DNA from: Sycon ciliatum
Taxonomy: Eukaryota; Porifera; Calcarea; Leucosolenida; Sycettidae
Reading direction: 5' to 3'
Length of the DNA: 64,000 nucleotides
Assembly: GCF_964019385.1 (NCBI RefSeq)
Contig: NC_088653.1
Span: 17,033,887 to 17,097,886 of the forward strand
Shown here: positions 8,322-19,893 of the stretch, in pieces
Position numbering within the stretch: the first letter of the stretch is position 1
Layout of the letters: the number at the start of each line of letters is the position of its first letter
Program-made: the position numbers and the translations under genes
Notes under the pieces: model-generated
The model's database searches: none
The model's input: only the letters and a program-made list of their open reading frames with translations
What the model was told of the DNA's origin: nothing

Positions 8322-11300
8322 TTCTGATCAACCTGCCGGCAGATTCTCTGGCTGATCCGTTACCGGACGGTGCCTCCACTCATGCAGTCGACTTGCTACT
8401 GGGCATACAGTACTTCTGGGACCTCATGAGTGGTCTGCCAACACGGTTGCCTTCTGGCCTCTACCTCATTCCGTCTCGATTGGGATATCTGTTGTCTGGC
8501 AACCCGAATCCAGCCACTGCAGACAGCTCGAATGCCTCTGCTTCTGACTCTGTGGTCTTTGTGTGCGCTACGGAACGCGTACCGGATCTGTCCGAGATGT
8601 GGTCTCTCGACAGTATTGGTATCAGTGACTCGCCGTTCCTCACTGACGACAACCGTGCCCAGCAGCACTTCAACTCAACCGTCCGATTTCGCGATGGCCG
8701 CTATGAAGTCGCTTGGCCGTGGAAGTCTGAGACACCTGACCTGCGAGACAACTATGGCCTCGCACTCGGTCGTTTGACCTCCCTCGCTAAGCAGCTCGCT
8801 AGGGACCATGACCTGCTATTGCGCTACGATGCAGTGATCCAGTCTCAGGTTGAGCTGGGTATTGTTGAACGTGTGTCAACCAACACTTCAACTCACACCG
8901 TCAAGCACTACCTGCCGCACCAGCCAGTCGTGACACCCTCCAAGGCGACCACTAAGCTGCGCATCGTATACGACGCCTCGGCCAAGTCATCCAAAGCAGC
9001 GAAGTGTCTGAACGAGTGCATGCATCGTGGCCCTATCAACTTGCCGAATCTCTGTGGCATACTTCTCCGCTTCCGTTGCCACTCCATTGTGCTGTTGGCT
9101 GACATCGAGAAAGGGTTTCTCCAGCTCAGCATTCGGCCGGCTGACCGAGATGTCACACGTTTCCTCTGGTTTGACGATCCAGCAAACCCTGCCACATCCA
9201 AGGACAACTTGGCTGTGTATCGCTTCTGTAGGATGCCGTTCGGTATTGTTGCCAGTCCGTTTCTGCTGGAAGCTACTATCCATCACCATCTGCAGCTGCA
9301 GTGTACTCCTCTTGCCGCTTCTATCGATCAGAATATCTACGTGGACAACGTGTTGATTGGTGTCTCGGATGTTTCTGATGTTCTTGCTGTATATGAGGAG
9401 GCCAAGTCCGTTTTCCAGCGTGCATCAATGAATTTGCGTGAGTGGACAACCAATAGTACAGCTGCTCGGGTGACTCTACCAGCGGATGACATCGTCACGA
9501 CTCGACATGTCAAGGTGCTTGGTTTACAGTGGGACACACATGACGATGTATTGTCAATTGCTGGTACTCGCTGCACCCTCTCTGCTGCTGCACCTGCTAC
9601 TAAGCGCATTGTCTTTCAAGCCGTCTCTGCTTTGTACGATCCGCTTGGTCTACTCGTCCCAGCCATTCTGTCTGGGCGCCTGCTACTTCGTCAATTGTGG
9701 CAAGCTGAGCTCAATTGGGATGACCCTCTACCTGCACACTTTACTGACGAATGGTCTGCTATCTCCTCTATGATGGCATCGCTCTCTTCGATCACTATTC
9801 CCCGTTTGTGTTGTCCGGTCGGCAGCGCTACGGATGTGCAGCTCCATATCTTCACGGACGCTTCTGTCAATGCGTATGCAGCTGCTGGCTACCTCCGGGT
9901 CACAGATGGCAGTTCGGTACACTCTGCCCTCGTCTTCAGCAAGATGCGGCTCGCACCAGCTCCCAAGAAGTCATCTTCTACAGCTGACACCATGACCATT
10001 CCTCGCCTGGAATTACTGGGTGCTGTCATAGGTGCTCGACTTGCGTCATTCCATCGGCAGGAGCTCAACCTCACGCTCTCGTCCACTACTGTCTGGACTG
10101 ATGCCAAGTGCGTTCTGCATTGGCTTGTATCAAGTCGGGACCTGTCTACATTTGTGGCCAATCGCATCGCTAGTTTACGTGCTCTGCCGGACATCATGTA
10201 TCGCTATGTCCCCAGTGCTGCTAATCCTGCTGATTTGGCTACTCGTCCGCAAACAGCTGCGCAGCTCGCCGACAGTACTCTATGGTGGTCTGGTCCTTCG
10301 TGGCTAACAGAAGACGTCAGCAAATGGCCTGCTTCTAGTCACCCCACCATCACTCCTCAGGACTTGGCGTTGGCCGAGGCCGAGTATCGTGGACCTCGTC
10401 TCATCCACAGCATGCTCGCTACCCAACCAGTCCTGCCGCCGTCACTTGTGCAGCAGTCTATCCTAACGCGCTCGTCCTCACTGTCCAAAGCCGTCAGGAT
10501 CTTGACCTACTGCATGCATTTCCTCTATCGTGTTGTGTGGACTCGGTTGCCCGCTGCTCAGCAGACACGCCTTCAGGATGGCCATGCTCTGCTAGCTCAG
10601 CTACTCAGCCAGTTTGCTGCTCAACCGCATGTCTTCAGCGTCAGTGTGCGACGCTTGGTTCTGTCTCTATTCGTACGTTCAGCGCAGCACAGCTCCTATC
10701 CTGATCTGTACACTGGTTCTCTCGCTGATAGCACGTCACCGTTGGTGAAGCAATTTGGTCTTCAGCGTAACCAGCTCGGTGTTATCCGTTGTCATGGCAA
10801 GCTTGCTCACGTCCATGCTACCAGCCAGCCTGCTCTGCTGCCACGCCAGCATCGTCTCACTGTCTTGATCATTCTCGACATCCATGGTCGCCTGCTGCAT
10901 GCTGGTCCAAGCCACACCCTCGCACAGCTTCGCCTCAACTTCTGGGTTCCTCATGGTCGTCAGGCTGTTCGCCAAGAACTGAAGCTATGTCTTGTGTGCC
11001 GTCGTCAAGACTCGCCACCCTATCGTCTTCCGTTGATGCCGCCTCTGCCTGCTGAGCGTGTCAACCCTGCTCATCCATTTGAGTTCACCGGTCTGGACTA
11101 CTTTGGACCATTGCTCATCAAGCAGTCCGACTCCTCCACGACCAAGGTATGGGTCTGTTTATTCACCTGTTTCGCTATCCGTGCTGTCCACCTCGAGTTC
11201 GTGGATGACATGTCCACAGCTGCCTTCATCTCTGGCTTACGTCGCTTCATTGCTCGTCGTGGCGTACCGCGTCTGTTGTATTCTGACAACGCCAGCCAAT

Positions 11301-12201
11301 TTCACCTCGCCAGTTCTGCCGTGCCGGATGTCTGGTCCTCTCTACCGTCTGACCCCGTCCTAGGCGAGTTTCTCTCTCAACGTCAGATCACGTGGAAATT
11401 CACCACTGCACTCGCCCCATGGCAAGGTGGTATTTATGAGTGCATGGTTGGCCTTGTGAAGGGCTGCATGCGGAAAGTTGTTGGCCGGCAGTTGCTCTCG
11501 CTCCCACAGCTCCTCACCTTGCTGGCTGAAGTTGAAGCTGTCGTCAACAACCGCCCACTGACTCCCGTTTCGGCTGACGATGAAGGTCCTGGTCTTCTCG
11601 TGCTCTCACCAGCTCACTTCCTCGTTGGTGGTCGACCCACGCTGATCCCTGTCGACACATCCTCTGCTGATGATCCCGACTATTCACCTGATATCAGCTC
11701 CCGGGATCACATCTTGCAGTGGTGGAGGGCGTCCCAAGTTCTCTTGGAACGTTTCTGGAAATGCTGGCGGACTGAGTACTTGCAATTACTCAGGGAACGT
11801 GCGAACCCTGATCACCGCCAGCCCAAGACGTCTCTATCCGGCCAGCCACAGGTCGGGGAGATCGTCATCGTCAAATCCGAAGGTATACCACGTGGCCAGT
11901 GGCACATTGGCAAGGTAACAGCGGCTAACGCTAGTGCGACAGATGGTTGCGTCCGCTCAGCAGAGGTCCTGATGCGTCTGGCCGCACAGTGGAACGCCCA
12001 CTATCGCTGCTGTATCCACTCGAGGTACCCAGCACCCGGCAGGATGATGCCCCCGCAGTCGTCAGCAGCCAGGAATCGGATAATGCTCCTGGAGTGCAAG
12101 CACCACCGCCATCAGCAACCCGCCCGAGGCGCAAGGCTGCCGATCAGGCACGCCAAAACATCGCTAGATGGACGGCTTGTAACTTCACGGCGTTAAGGTA
12201 A
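8322..12201 (+). pseudogene. BEL pol (RT, RNase H, integrase), frameshifted near its end
   Basis: The frame opens directly after the gypsy target duplication and continues the upstream protease. Counting from the first Met at 8393: RT lies at about residues 180-350 with YVDN in the catalytic box, a variant common in BEL elements. RNase H has FTDAS near 488. The integrase zinc motif (H-H-C-C) is at about 825-870 and the DDE core has D near 900, D near 962 and E near 1014. A C-terminal DUF5641-like Trp-rich segment follows. Near 11970 a one-base loss moves the true C-terminus into another frame, which runs to the stop at 12199-12201; the original frame stops at 12196 after unrelated residues. 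All catalytic residues are present, so the lesion affects only the tail. The product would reverse-transcribe and integrate the element. Confidence 0.88.
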
Positions 12202-12928
12202 GTATAACTTATTATAATATTTCTACGCTTTAGTTCACAATCTTCTTTGTTCCTTTCTCTTTCTAGTGCATTCACACTTCTGTTTGGTGGGAGTGTCGAG
12301 AACTGCCGTTCACGAATATTTGAAATACATATAAATTTAGTGTTCACGTCTTACTTGAACTTCCTGTAGTTTCAGTCTGCAACTCCGTCCTCTTTCTCCT
12401 TTTCTAACTCAGTCTTTCCATTATCTGACAGTGGTGCTCTCACCTCTAGCTAGGTGCAAGCACCCTCCGCCAGACGCGAACTACATTCTTGTTTCTCTAA
12501 AGACTCTCAAATATTATATTTCTTCTTCGCGTTCACTTTCGTTCTGCAGTTTATTTATTTATTTATTTTCCTTTCTTTCTACCTCGTGGTACACGCGCTA
12601 CATGCGCCACCATCTTTGTTTCCATGGCACCACAGTGCACCTGACCACGCGATCGCTACGCAGCTCAGGCCCGAATGGGTCCGGGTGCGCTGCTTCGCGA
12701 TCTATTTGGCCTCGCTTGCTTCCGAGCACCGCCGTTTTCAGAGCGTACTCATTGTGCGTCTCAGTTCTTTTCTCCGTTGTTTGTATCTCCTTGGGAGGGG
12801 TTATTCTTCTTCTTGACTGAAGTGTAGTTGATGAATGAACGATGGTGGTTTGTGTTGTAGTAGTGTGAGTGTGTGCATGGTTCGAAAGGTCTTCTACATT
12901 CTATAATCAAATCGATAAGATTTTGACA
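12178..12928 (+). repeat. BEL 3' LTR
   Basis: The end is fixed by identity of its last 85 bases with the window start. The beginning is inferred from the first TG after the pol tail (TGTAACTTC at 12178); it overlaps the pol stop, and I saw no clear polypurine tract, so it may be off by tens of bases. It would be about 750 bp. Confidence 0.65.
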
Positions 12929-13111
12929 ATAATGTAGTACGATAGTACAATAGGATCTCAATGCTAGATTCTTGTCTATCCTTCTTTCTTCTCTTTTTCT
13001 ATATTCCTTTCTTTTCTTTTCTTGCCGTGGTTGGCTATCACCCCTCTCTCGCACTTTGCGTGCCAATTGGTCATGAACCACGAGTTGAGTGAAATAAATA
13101 AATAAAATAAA
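12929..13111. other. Flank between BEL and retrozyme array, no gene seen
   Basis: AT-rich and pyrimidine-rich sequence with a short (AAAT)n run at about 13092-13110. Nothing else is recognised. Confidence 0.5.
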
Positions 13112-13233
13112 AACCAGGCCAGAACGTACCTTGCCAGGGTGCTCAAACTGACAAGTCAGTGAGCTCTGCATACAGCAAACTACCCCAAATGAGAGTGCTC
13201 AACTACTACAAGAGCAGGAGCGAAATACTCAAT

Positions 13234-13280
13234 CTGCAGACAGAACTGTTTCATCTCAGCTTGTGGACTCATCAGCGCAG
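13234..13280 (-). ncRNA. Hammerhead ribozyme, array unit 1
   Basis: On the - strand: stem I 5' arm CTGCG, core CUGAUGA, stem II closed by GUC/GAU with a long loop, core GAAA, stem III ACAG-UU-CUGU, cleavage-site C, then stem I 3' arm UGCAG (one G-U pair). All invariant core bases are present. Stem III has only a two-base loop. Cleavage would fall between plus positions 13238 and 13239. Confidence 0.75.
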
Positions 13281-13481
13281 CACAGAGAAAATGAGGCTGA
13301 ACCTGGTAGCACTGAATGAAAATAAAATTTCCAAAGCCAGATTTAAACCAGGCCTGAACGTACCTTGCCAGAGTGCTCAAACTGACAAGTCAGTGAGCTC
13401 TGCATAATGCAAACAGCAAGGCACCGCCCCACATGAGAGTGCTCAACTACTACAAGAGCAGGAGCGAAATACTCAATCCGC

Positions 13482-13527
13482 CTGCGGACAGCATGCTGTC
13501 TCGTTCTTTGTGGACTCATCAGCGCAG
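13482..13527 (-). ncRNA. Degenerate hammerhead ribozyme, array unit 2
   Basis: Same layout as the neighbouring unit: CTGCG/CGCAG stem I, CUGAUGA, a mismatched stem II, and stem III ACAGC-AU-GCUGU followed by C. The second core box reads GAGA instead of GAAA, a change at an invariant adenine that should abolish or strongly reduce cleavage. Confidence 0.65.
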
Positions 13528-13721
13528 CACATAGAAAATGTTAAATGAGGCCGAACCTGGTAGCAATGAAAAACAAATTTTCCAAAGCCAGATTTTAACC
13601 AGCCCCGAACGTACCTTGCCAGAGTGCTCAAACTGACAAGTCAGTGAGCTCTGCATAATGCAAACAGCAAAGGCACTACCCCACATGTAATGGAGCGAAA
13701 TACACAATCTGCGGACAATGA

Positions 13722-14237
13722 TAGTACACTGAAGACTTTCTACTACAAAACCTACGCACAACACCAGCATTCTCACCAGCACTCTCACCTTTCGCCCTTG
13801 TCCGTTGAATAACGCGAACAACACCGACAGTGACATTAACTCTACAATTACCGACTCAAAAAGACCCACCTAGTGTATCACCATCTCCCACACTAACACC
13901 AACAACGCAATCTGCAGTAACCGCAATTAATCCACCATGCAATCCCGCTATTGAAAGACCAAGACGATCAACAGCCAACTACAACAGAAGCTACGCATTC
14001 AATGGACAAGGGCGAAAGGAGGGACGCGACAGCAGGTTGACGGCCGAGTCAAGTTCAATGGACCGGGCCCAGAGACATGGACGAAACAGAGAGAGAGAGA
14101 GCGCAGAGGATTCGGAGGATGGAACGGATGACGAGGAAAGCAGTGAGTGGAACAGCGATGAGGAGAGTGGCCGTGAGAGTGCTGGTGAGAGTGCTGGTGT
14201 TGTGCGTAGGTTTCGTAGTAGAGAGTCTTCAGTGTAA
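13722..14237. mobile_element. Inverted-repeat element next to the retrozyme array
   Basis: The left arm (about 13725-13810) returns inverted in two blocks: 14183-14237 and, for TTTCGCCCTTGTCC, near 14000-14023. Between them is an open frame (13830-14237, + strand, 135 codons) rich in Ser, Glu, Asp and Arg with no recognised fold. Its acidic Ser/Glu composition recalls the linker inside the PLE endonuclease at 28309-29331, so this could be another PLE end; that is a guess. Confidence 0.5.
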
Positions 14238-14329
14238 AATCATCTGCTAGCTAGTCCTGATTGTTGCAATTCGTATTCCGACTCTTCTTTCACTGTATTG
14301 TGCCGTAGTCGTCATGGTTATGGACTACA

Positions 14330-14570
14330 GTTAAAAGTTGGAAGGCTGTTGGAGTGCACATCCAAGATGTGCTAGAGCTATAAGCCAGTTAGTTGTAGAA
14401 CGTCAGTACCGTCGGTCAGTGTTGTGCACTGTTATCGCATGAGCTGATTGTTTAATAACTGGTGGTGTTAGTGGACATTAATATAGTGTAACTTGTAGTT
14501 CTTTGATCTTTTTACTTTTTATAAATAATTAATCCTTGGCTCTCCACCCGAGTTCATTTAGGTTTTAATT
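14330..14570 (+). repeat. Dispersed repeat, family A
   Basis: Related copies occur inverted at 25485-25626 and 32835-33020. Shared landmarks are an ACTTGTAGTTC block, GAGCTGATTGT, and a GTCGGTCAGTGTTGTGCA block. No ORF is present. The 32.8-kb copy ends in AG-rich tails like those of fold-back elements elsewhere in the window. Confidence 0.65.
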
Positions 14571-14572
14571 CC

Positions 14573-14706
14573 CGTAGCTATGCAGAAGATGTTACTTCAG
14601 TAACGTCTGGCGCTAGCCAGGGTCCACACAGCTTTAATTCCCGAAGCTATGCAGAAGACGTTACTTCAGTAACGTCTGGCGCTAGCCAGGGTCCACACAG
14701 CTTTAA
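14573..14706. repeat. Two tandem copies of a 67-bp motif with a palindrome
   Basis: Each copy contains ACGTTACTTCAGTAACGT or a close variant, a near-perfect palindrome, followed by CTGGCGCTAGCCAGGG. Inverted copies occur at about 26295-26350 and 26940-27005, at the edge of the same tRNA-like repeat family. Confidence 0.75.
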
Positions 14707-16010
14707 TTTGGTGTTTGTTTGTGTGTTTGTGTCACGCCTGGCGCTATCCCGTATCTGTCCCGTACCGTACTGTAACATCAAACACAGCTGGCCTGCACAT
14801 ACAGCTGGCCGCAATATTCAAATAGGGCTTTCAAACGCAAGATCATAACGTGAAGCAACTTGGAAGAATGAGTATGGATGCGAAGTGTATGGGGGAATGC
14901 ATGTGTGGCGATAGCGCGGGTTCAAATCCCAGGTAATGCCTGAAAAAAATAGGAGAAATTTATAACATCCCTTTTCTTTTTTTGCCATCATCAAGGCGGT
15001 AGACGGTGTCGTATTACCCTCGACCGTACCTGTCCCGTACCTATCCCGTACCATACCTGTACATTCAAAGACGGCTGGCCACAATGCATATTCAAATAGG
15101 GCTTTCAAATACAAGATCATAACGTGAAGCAACTTGGAAGAAATAGTATGTATGCGAAGTGTATCGGGGGATGCATGCAGGGTGATAGTGCGCGGGTTCG
15201 AATACCAGGTTATGTCTAAAAACAAAAAGTATAAACTTAGATGTTTGTAATGAGCCTGAAGTGTGTCCTTTTTATGAGTATTATAAACTTATAAGAATTT
15301 ATAACATCCCTACGCTTTTTTTGTCAAGGTTATCAAGGCAAAAAAGCAAAGCGTAGGGCCCTGAGCTTCCAAGCTCTCTCGTTTGGTATTTATTTGTTTG
15401 TTTGGGTGTTTGTGTCACGCCTGGCACTATCCCGTATCTGTCCCGTACCGTACCATCAAACACAGCTGGCCACAAACAGTTGGCCACAATATTCAAATAG
15501 GGCTTTCAAATGCAAGATCATAACGTGAAGCAACTTGGAAGAATGAGTATGAATGCGAAGTGTATTGGGGAATGCATGTAGGGCGATACCGCGGGTTCGA
15601 ATCCCAGGTTATGCCTAAAAAAATAGGAGAATTAAAAAAATTATAACATCCCTATGCTTGTTTTGCCTATGTCATCAAGGTGGTAGACGGTGTCGTATTA
15701 CCCTCGACCGTATCTGCCCCGTGCCGTACCGTACCGTACCATCAAAGATGGCTGGCCGGCCACAAACAGCTGGCCACGATATTCAAATAGGGCTTTCAAA
15801 TGCAAGATAATAACGTGAAGCAACTTGGAAGAATTAGTATGTATGCGAAGTGTATCGGGGGATGCATGCAGGGCGATAGTGCGGGTTCGAATCCCAGGTT
15901 ATGTCTTGAAAAAATAGGAGAAATGAAAAATTACTTTTGCCTAGGTCATCAAGGCAAAAAAGCAAAGCGTAGGGCCCTGAGCTTCCAAGCTCTCTCGTTT
16001 TACTTTTTTA
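14707..16010 (+). repeat. Array of four tRNA-derived (SINE-like) repeats
   Basis: Four diverged units, each with a B box of the GGGTTCGAATCCC type, sit at 14918-14930, 15192-15206, 15593-15605 and 15883-15895. About 85 bases upstream of each is a conserved GTGAAGCAACTTGGAAG block that may serve as the A-box region. Between units are AAAAATAGGAG tails, a CTGTCCCGTACC motif and a GCAAAGCGTAGGGCCC motif. Internal RNA polymerase III promoters of this type drive SINEs. Three more copies lie at 26.0-26.9 kb. The parental tRNA is not assigned. Confidence 0.75.
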
Positions 16011-16621
16011 TCATCATGGTATTTTGTCATCATCAATTGTTTTGTTCATAGCTAAGGAGAACAAGGGTTATACCGGCCTAGCCATACAGTTCCGCTCCTT
16101 GACAAGTCAGAGTCGTTGAGAATCCGGAACGACTGACGTCTTCGCTTGTGAAGATAGGCTGGTACGGCTTCACCTCTGCCAGACTGAGAGGGTGAGTACG
16201 CCATCAGGACATGGCGGCGATGCTCAAAAGCAGGTTTATGGGAGCTGCTGGGAAAACGAAGTATGGAAACTGCGAGGAGATGGCTGCGGAGAGAGTCGAC
16301 GGTAGTGGACACGGAGTTGTTAAACTACTGATGAGGAGTAACGTTAGAACGTGGCTTTGATGCCTTATCCACATTCAAGATTACACTATTGGGCTTTTGG
16401 TCGTGTTCTAATTGATTCCTGTACTGACACAGCAAGTTTGCTCATATTCTCCATATTGCAGGAATATTGCAACAAACCCTTTTGACGTATACGATGGTTA
16501 TGGAGTTTCTTCAGATGCCCTCAAGTTCCACAAAAAACTGAAATATCTGTGAGTCAGAAGTACAAATAATAATAATTATTTGATTTTCAAGTTTGTTTTA
16601 GATACATAGTTTGAAAAAAAA
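16011..16621. other. No recognised feature
   Basis: An 86-codon open frame on the - strand (16052-16312) is rich in Arg and Ser and matches nothing I know. The rest is AT-rich. A host exon cannot be excluded. Confidence 0.3.
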
Positions 16622-17247
16622 TTTAATGGAGAAAATGAAGTTGAAGACACCACTGCAGCTGTACTTATGGTTGATAAATATGGTGGTAAAGACACACCTA
16701 CCAATATGGCGGTAAACACACGCCTGCCCACACGCTCTCTAAGCTGCAATGTTCTGGCACAGAGCTCTCCTTCTCACCACCACCACCATCAGTTCGCGCC
16801 TGGCGCCTCGTCGATGCATGGTCGGCGGTATCCAACATAGCAGGCTGGTACATCAAGTAGCGCATGGCACATAGAAGATGAAACAGCAACGACATAGCTC
16901 GATTGTGACGTACGTTTCGTCCCCGCTGGGCTCATCAGGCAATCTTCTTCTTGCATGTCTTCATACGGAGCTTGACTCGGGGACGAAACTTACGTCGCAA
17001 TCGAGCTATATCGTTGCTGTGTCATCTTCTATGTGCCATGCGCTACTTGATGTACCAGCCTGCTATGTCGGATACCGCCAACTATGCATCGACGAGGCGC
17101 CAGGCGCGAACTGATGGTGGTGGTGGTGAGAAGGAGAGCTCTGTGCCAGAACTTTGCAGCTTAGAGAGCGTGTGTGGGCAGGTGTATGTTTCCGCCATAT
17201 TGCCAGGTGTGTCTTTACCACCATATTTATCAACCTTTAATGGAGAA
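16622..17247. mobile_element. Large palindrome with a central hammerhead, flanked by direct repeats
   Basis: The left arm (16671 to about 16900) returns inverted in the right arm (about 16990-17235) with scattered mismatches. TTTAATGGAGAA stands at 16622-16633 and again at 17236-17247 and may be a target duplication, with about 37 extra bases on the left. The centre holds a hammerhead on the - strand; the right arm carries only its 3' half (GGGGACGAAAC). There is no long ORF. The structure resembles the inverted PLE ends at 20.4 and 27.5 kb, so I call it a PLE-related or PLE-mobilised element. Confidence 0.7.
16901..16945 (-). ncRNA. Hammerhead ribozyme in palindrome centre
   Basis: On the - strand: stem I GATTG/CAATC with a C-A pair next to the core, CUGAUGA, stem II GCCC...GGGAC with one C-A mismatch, GAAA, stem III ACG-UA-CGU, and C at the cleavage site. 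The complete core and the three-pair stem III with two-base loop match the minimal hammerheads known from PLEs. Confidence 0.7.
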
Positions 17248-17354
17248 GGATCAAATTTCTACGAGTGCAACTTTACATACATGTATTTTGAGTATGCTTC
17301 TTACGATTTAGGATGAAATTATTGATTCCCCCAAGCATGACCACATATGAAGCA

Positions 17355-17484
17355 CACAATCATACAGTACCTCTCTGTCTCACAATCATACAGTACTTCT
17401 CTGTCTCACAATCATACAGTACCTCTCTGTCTCACAATCATACAGTACCTCTCTGTCTCACAATCATACAGTACCTCTCTGCCT
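17355..17484 (+). repeat. 26-bp minisatellite, five copies
   Basis: The unit starts CACAATCATACAGTACCTCT and repeats five times with one or two changes. A run of about 17 G residues follows at 17531-17547. Confidence 0.95.
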
Positions 17485-17621
17485 CTCGGTCTTCTCCGTT
17501 TGTATGCATGTTTGGTGTGTGTGTGTATGTGGGGGGGGGGGGGGGGGTCGTTGAAGTAAGTAGTCTTTCCACAAATCAGCCGGTTTCTTGTCAATTCTGC
17601 TTTTCGCTACGCTAAAAAATA

Positions 17622-17993
17622 CCGTATTTCCGCAAATGAAAGACCGTCCTCGTATACAACGACTTCATCGAATACAAGGCCGGGGCAGGGGGCGATTGAA
17701 AAAATACAAGACCGTCTCCGATTAGAAGACTGGGCCTACTAAATGAGTCTTACGACTGCGCATGCACAGTGCGACGGCTGCCATTTTGTACAAAAACTGC
17801 AACTACACGTGGCACGTGTCACGATGTGTGGCACATCTTCTGGTTTCTTGTGATTCCGCCATCACGCTCTGCGAAAAATAGAAGACCAGGGTCAAACTGG
17901 GTTGAAAGAATAAAAGACCGTCCTCAATTATAAGGCCGGGTTAGTACGAGTTTGAAAAAATAGTAGACCGGCCTACTATTTGCGGAAATACGG
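17622..17993. mobile_element. 372-bp MITE with TA target duplication
   Basis: Inverted ends CCGTATTTCCGCAAAT and ATTTGCGGAAATACGG are perfect over 16 bases and each is bordered by TA. The interior repeats an AAGACCGTCCTC-like motif in both orientations and has no ORF. TA duplication suggests the Tc1/mariner/pogo superfamily. Confidence 0.85.
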
Positions 17994-18430
17994 TACAGCA
18001 GATTAGGCTGCAAAATCAGCTGTTTGTAAATCGGCTGCAAAATTGGAATAATATATTGGAAAATCGGCTAAAAGAATTGTTGGCTTATTGGATTCAAAAC
18101 TGGTGAGATTTGGTTGATGTTCGGCAATTCAAGGGAACCCTCCAAAATCAGCGAAAAGCTTGGGGATTTTTCGATAAGTCTCGTTTTAGGCGAATTTTTC
18201 GGCCGGCCGATTTTGGGCATTTTACTAGTGACGACTTTCCTACTGGGTAATGTCTGTTTGAGAGGAGGTCAAAGGACACGACGCACATGACCTAAACACA
18301 CTACTACTGTAAAAGCCATTATTCTAACGAGGCGCATATATAACGATTTCTCAAATTTGAATAGTTTACGTGTACCAAAGGTAACGATTCTCACTCATTC
18401 TCAACGCTCAATAGGACAGGACAGTATGTA

Positions 18431-19690
18431 CAGGGGCATCACACACGGTACGACCACTACGACCATGGTCGTACCACTTTTCGTACAGGATGGTCCACCC
18501 AATTCATCCAAAAAAGCAATAAAAAAATTCAAGGGTCTTCGGACTTGTACAAAACATCACAACTTTCATTGCAAGGAGCATACAATTATTTGGTTCAGAC
18601 TTGATGCCTAGCAGGTAGCACCCCAAGACTCCAGGCGGCTATCCATTGCGATAGGCCGTTGGAGTCACGGGTAGAGACAACAAGATGATGGATTCCTCAC
18701 GGACACATTCACTGCAAACTTGATGGGAACAGTGCTGGCAGTGATCGCTGGGTCCGGAACTAAAATTCTCCAAGATCTGCCATGTTACAATGGTGATCAA
18801 CACGGTCAAGAGACACTACAAGCATGTCACTTGTCAGCTACAATTATTCTTTCCACAACGACACCTACCTAGTACCTCTGGCTCCTGACGATCTACTGCA
18901 AGCTGATGCGAAAATGCACTACATCTACACCCGCGAACGCCGCGCTTGTCAAAGGAATAATGAAGCGCTTCATTCTCCGAAGTTGAAAAGTGTTTGGACT
19001 GCTGTTCCCCGGCGGCAGAACATTCTGCATCTGTTCACCGACACGACCCGCTTCACCAAACGACTTACGATCGTTTCGTTCTCCGAATTTTCTGGTAGCA
19101 GCAACAATAATTGCGTCCGTGACGACAGGACGAAAGTCTCTCGCAAACTAAAGTCCTGTCGCCATGAAGACAGAGAAGATTCCGCAAGCCCTTTCTTCTG
19201 CTTCCAGTGTTGTAGCTCTCCGGTCCACTGGCAGATCTTTCAATCCCATCGAACAAAAAAAAAGGATCTACTTCTCTCTCCCAAAAACAACTAACATACT
19301 TCGCGACTGTCCGCGGCCGGCCGTGTTCATCATGTACATAGACTAGTGCATGTGGTGTGGCGCACTTTCGCAGGACATGACATACGTTTTTGCACTGCAG
19401 CGGCTGGCGTTAGAAGTTGCCTAGAACTGTACTTCGGATTTTGCGATTTTTTCAAGGGCTTCCTTTTTGCCTTGGCCACTATGATGTACAGAAAATACCA
19501 AAAAAATCCATGAGAAGCGTTTTTTTTTAGCTGGAGTGGGGTTGTCTAATAAGTGCTAGGGGGACCCTCCTTTGCGGCTGTAGAGTGCTAAAACGTGCCC
19601 TGTTGGCCGAAAAATCCGAATTTTTTTCTCCCCGGGGGACACCCCCAGGCCCCCGGTCGTACCACTCCTAACCGCCCTGTGACGCCCCTG
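18431..19690. mobile_element. 1.26-kb TIR element with CAGGGGC ends
   Basis: Ends CAGGGGCATCAC and GTGACGCCCCTG are inverted, with GGTACGACC/GGTCGTACC further in. ATGTA flanks both sides (18426-18430 and 19691-19695). The CAGGGGC end is reminiscent of hAT elements, but hATs give 8-bp duplications, so the superfamily is open. A 156-codon frame (18824-19294, +) is not recognised. A GGGGGACACCCCC motif near the right end also occurs in the 36721-37038 insertion. Confidence 0.65.
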
Positions 19691-19893
19691 ATGTATCGAT
19701 TTCTGTATAACGATTTCTATTTTAACGACAGATTTCTCCTCGATAACTCGTTAGAGTTAGCACTTCGTTATATAACAAAATGAGAACAAAGGAAATAATA
19801 TAGCAATCAAGGTAGGGTGACACGATACAATGACAGCACTAGAATATCGAGGTGCGATTTCTCACAAAAGTGTGCAGAAAACAAGGGTATACA

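Larger units (their letters stand above)
1..12928 (+). mobile_element. BEL/Pao LTR retrotransposon, split by a gypsy element
   Basis: The element runs from the last 85 bases of its 5' LTR (the rest lies before the window) to a full 3' LTR ending at 12928. The 85-base start matches 12844-12928. Between the LTRs lie a primer binding site, a gag-protease ORF and a pol ORF with the BEL order: retroviral-type protease, RT, RNase H, integrase. The 2237-8317 segment is a separate gypsy insertion. Removing it and one copy of the 4-base duplication joins the two halves of the BEL reading frame exactly in phase. The copy is defective: gag appears internally shortened near 1197-1205 and pol is frameshifted near 11970. 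The family assignment comes from protein motifs and is firm; the 3' LTR start is uncertain. Confidence 0.93.
13112..13717 (-). repeat. Tandem hammerhead array (retrozyme-like), 2.5 units
   Basis: Three diverged tandem copies start at about 13112, 13346 and 13597. Hammerhead-to-hammerhead distances are 248 and 227 bases. On the - strand, two junctions carry a hammerhead ribozyme fold. The third copy stops at 13709-13717, within a few bases of where the ribozyme would cut. The units have no ORF of note. Tandem units of this size with type I hammerheads are the hallmark of animal retrozymes, non-autonomous elements whose RNA can self-cleave to unit-length circles; that they use PLE machinery is a published proposal. 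A single further unit fragment lies at 31041-31152. Confidence 0.8.

Noticed and set aside
13830-14237. 135-codon acidic frame as a host gene
   Set aside because: It is low-complexity and lies between inverted repeats; its end overlaps the right arm.
16331-16355. CTGATGAGGAG, a possible hammerhead first box
   Set aside because: No GAAA box and no flanking stem.
18824-19294. 156-codon frame in the CAGGGGC-ended element as a transposase
   Set aside because: No DDE, zinc finger or other transposase motif is visible.
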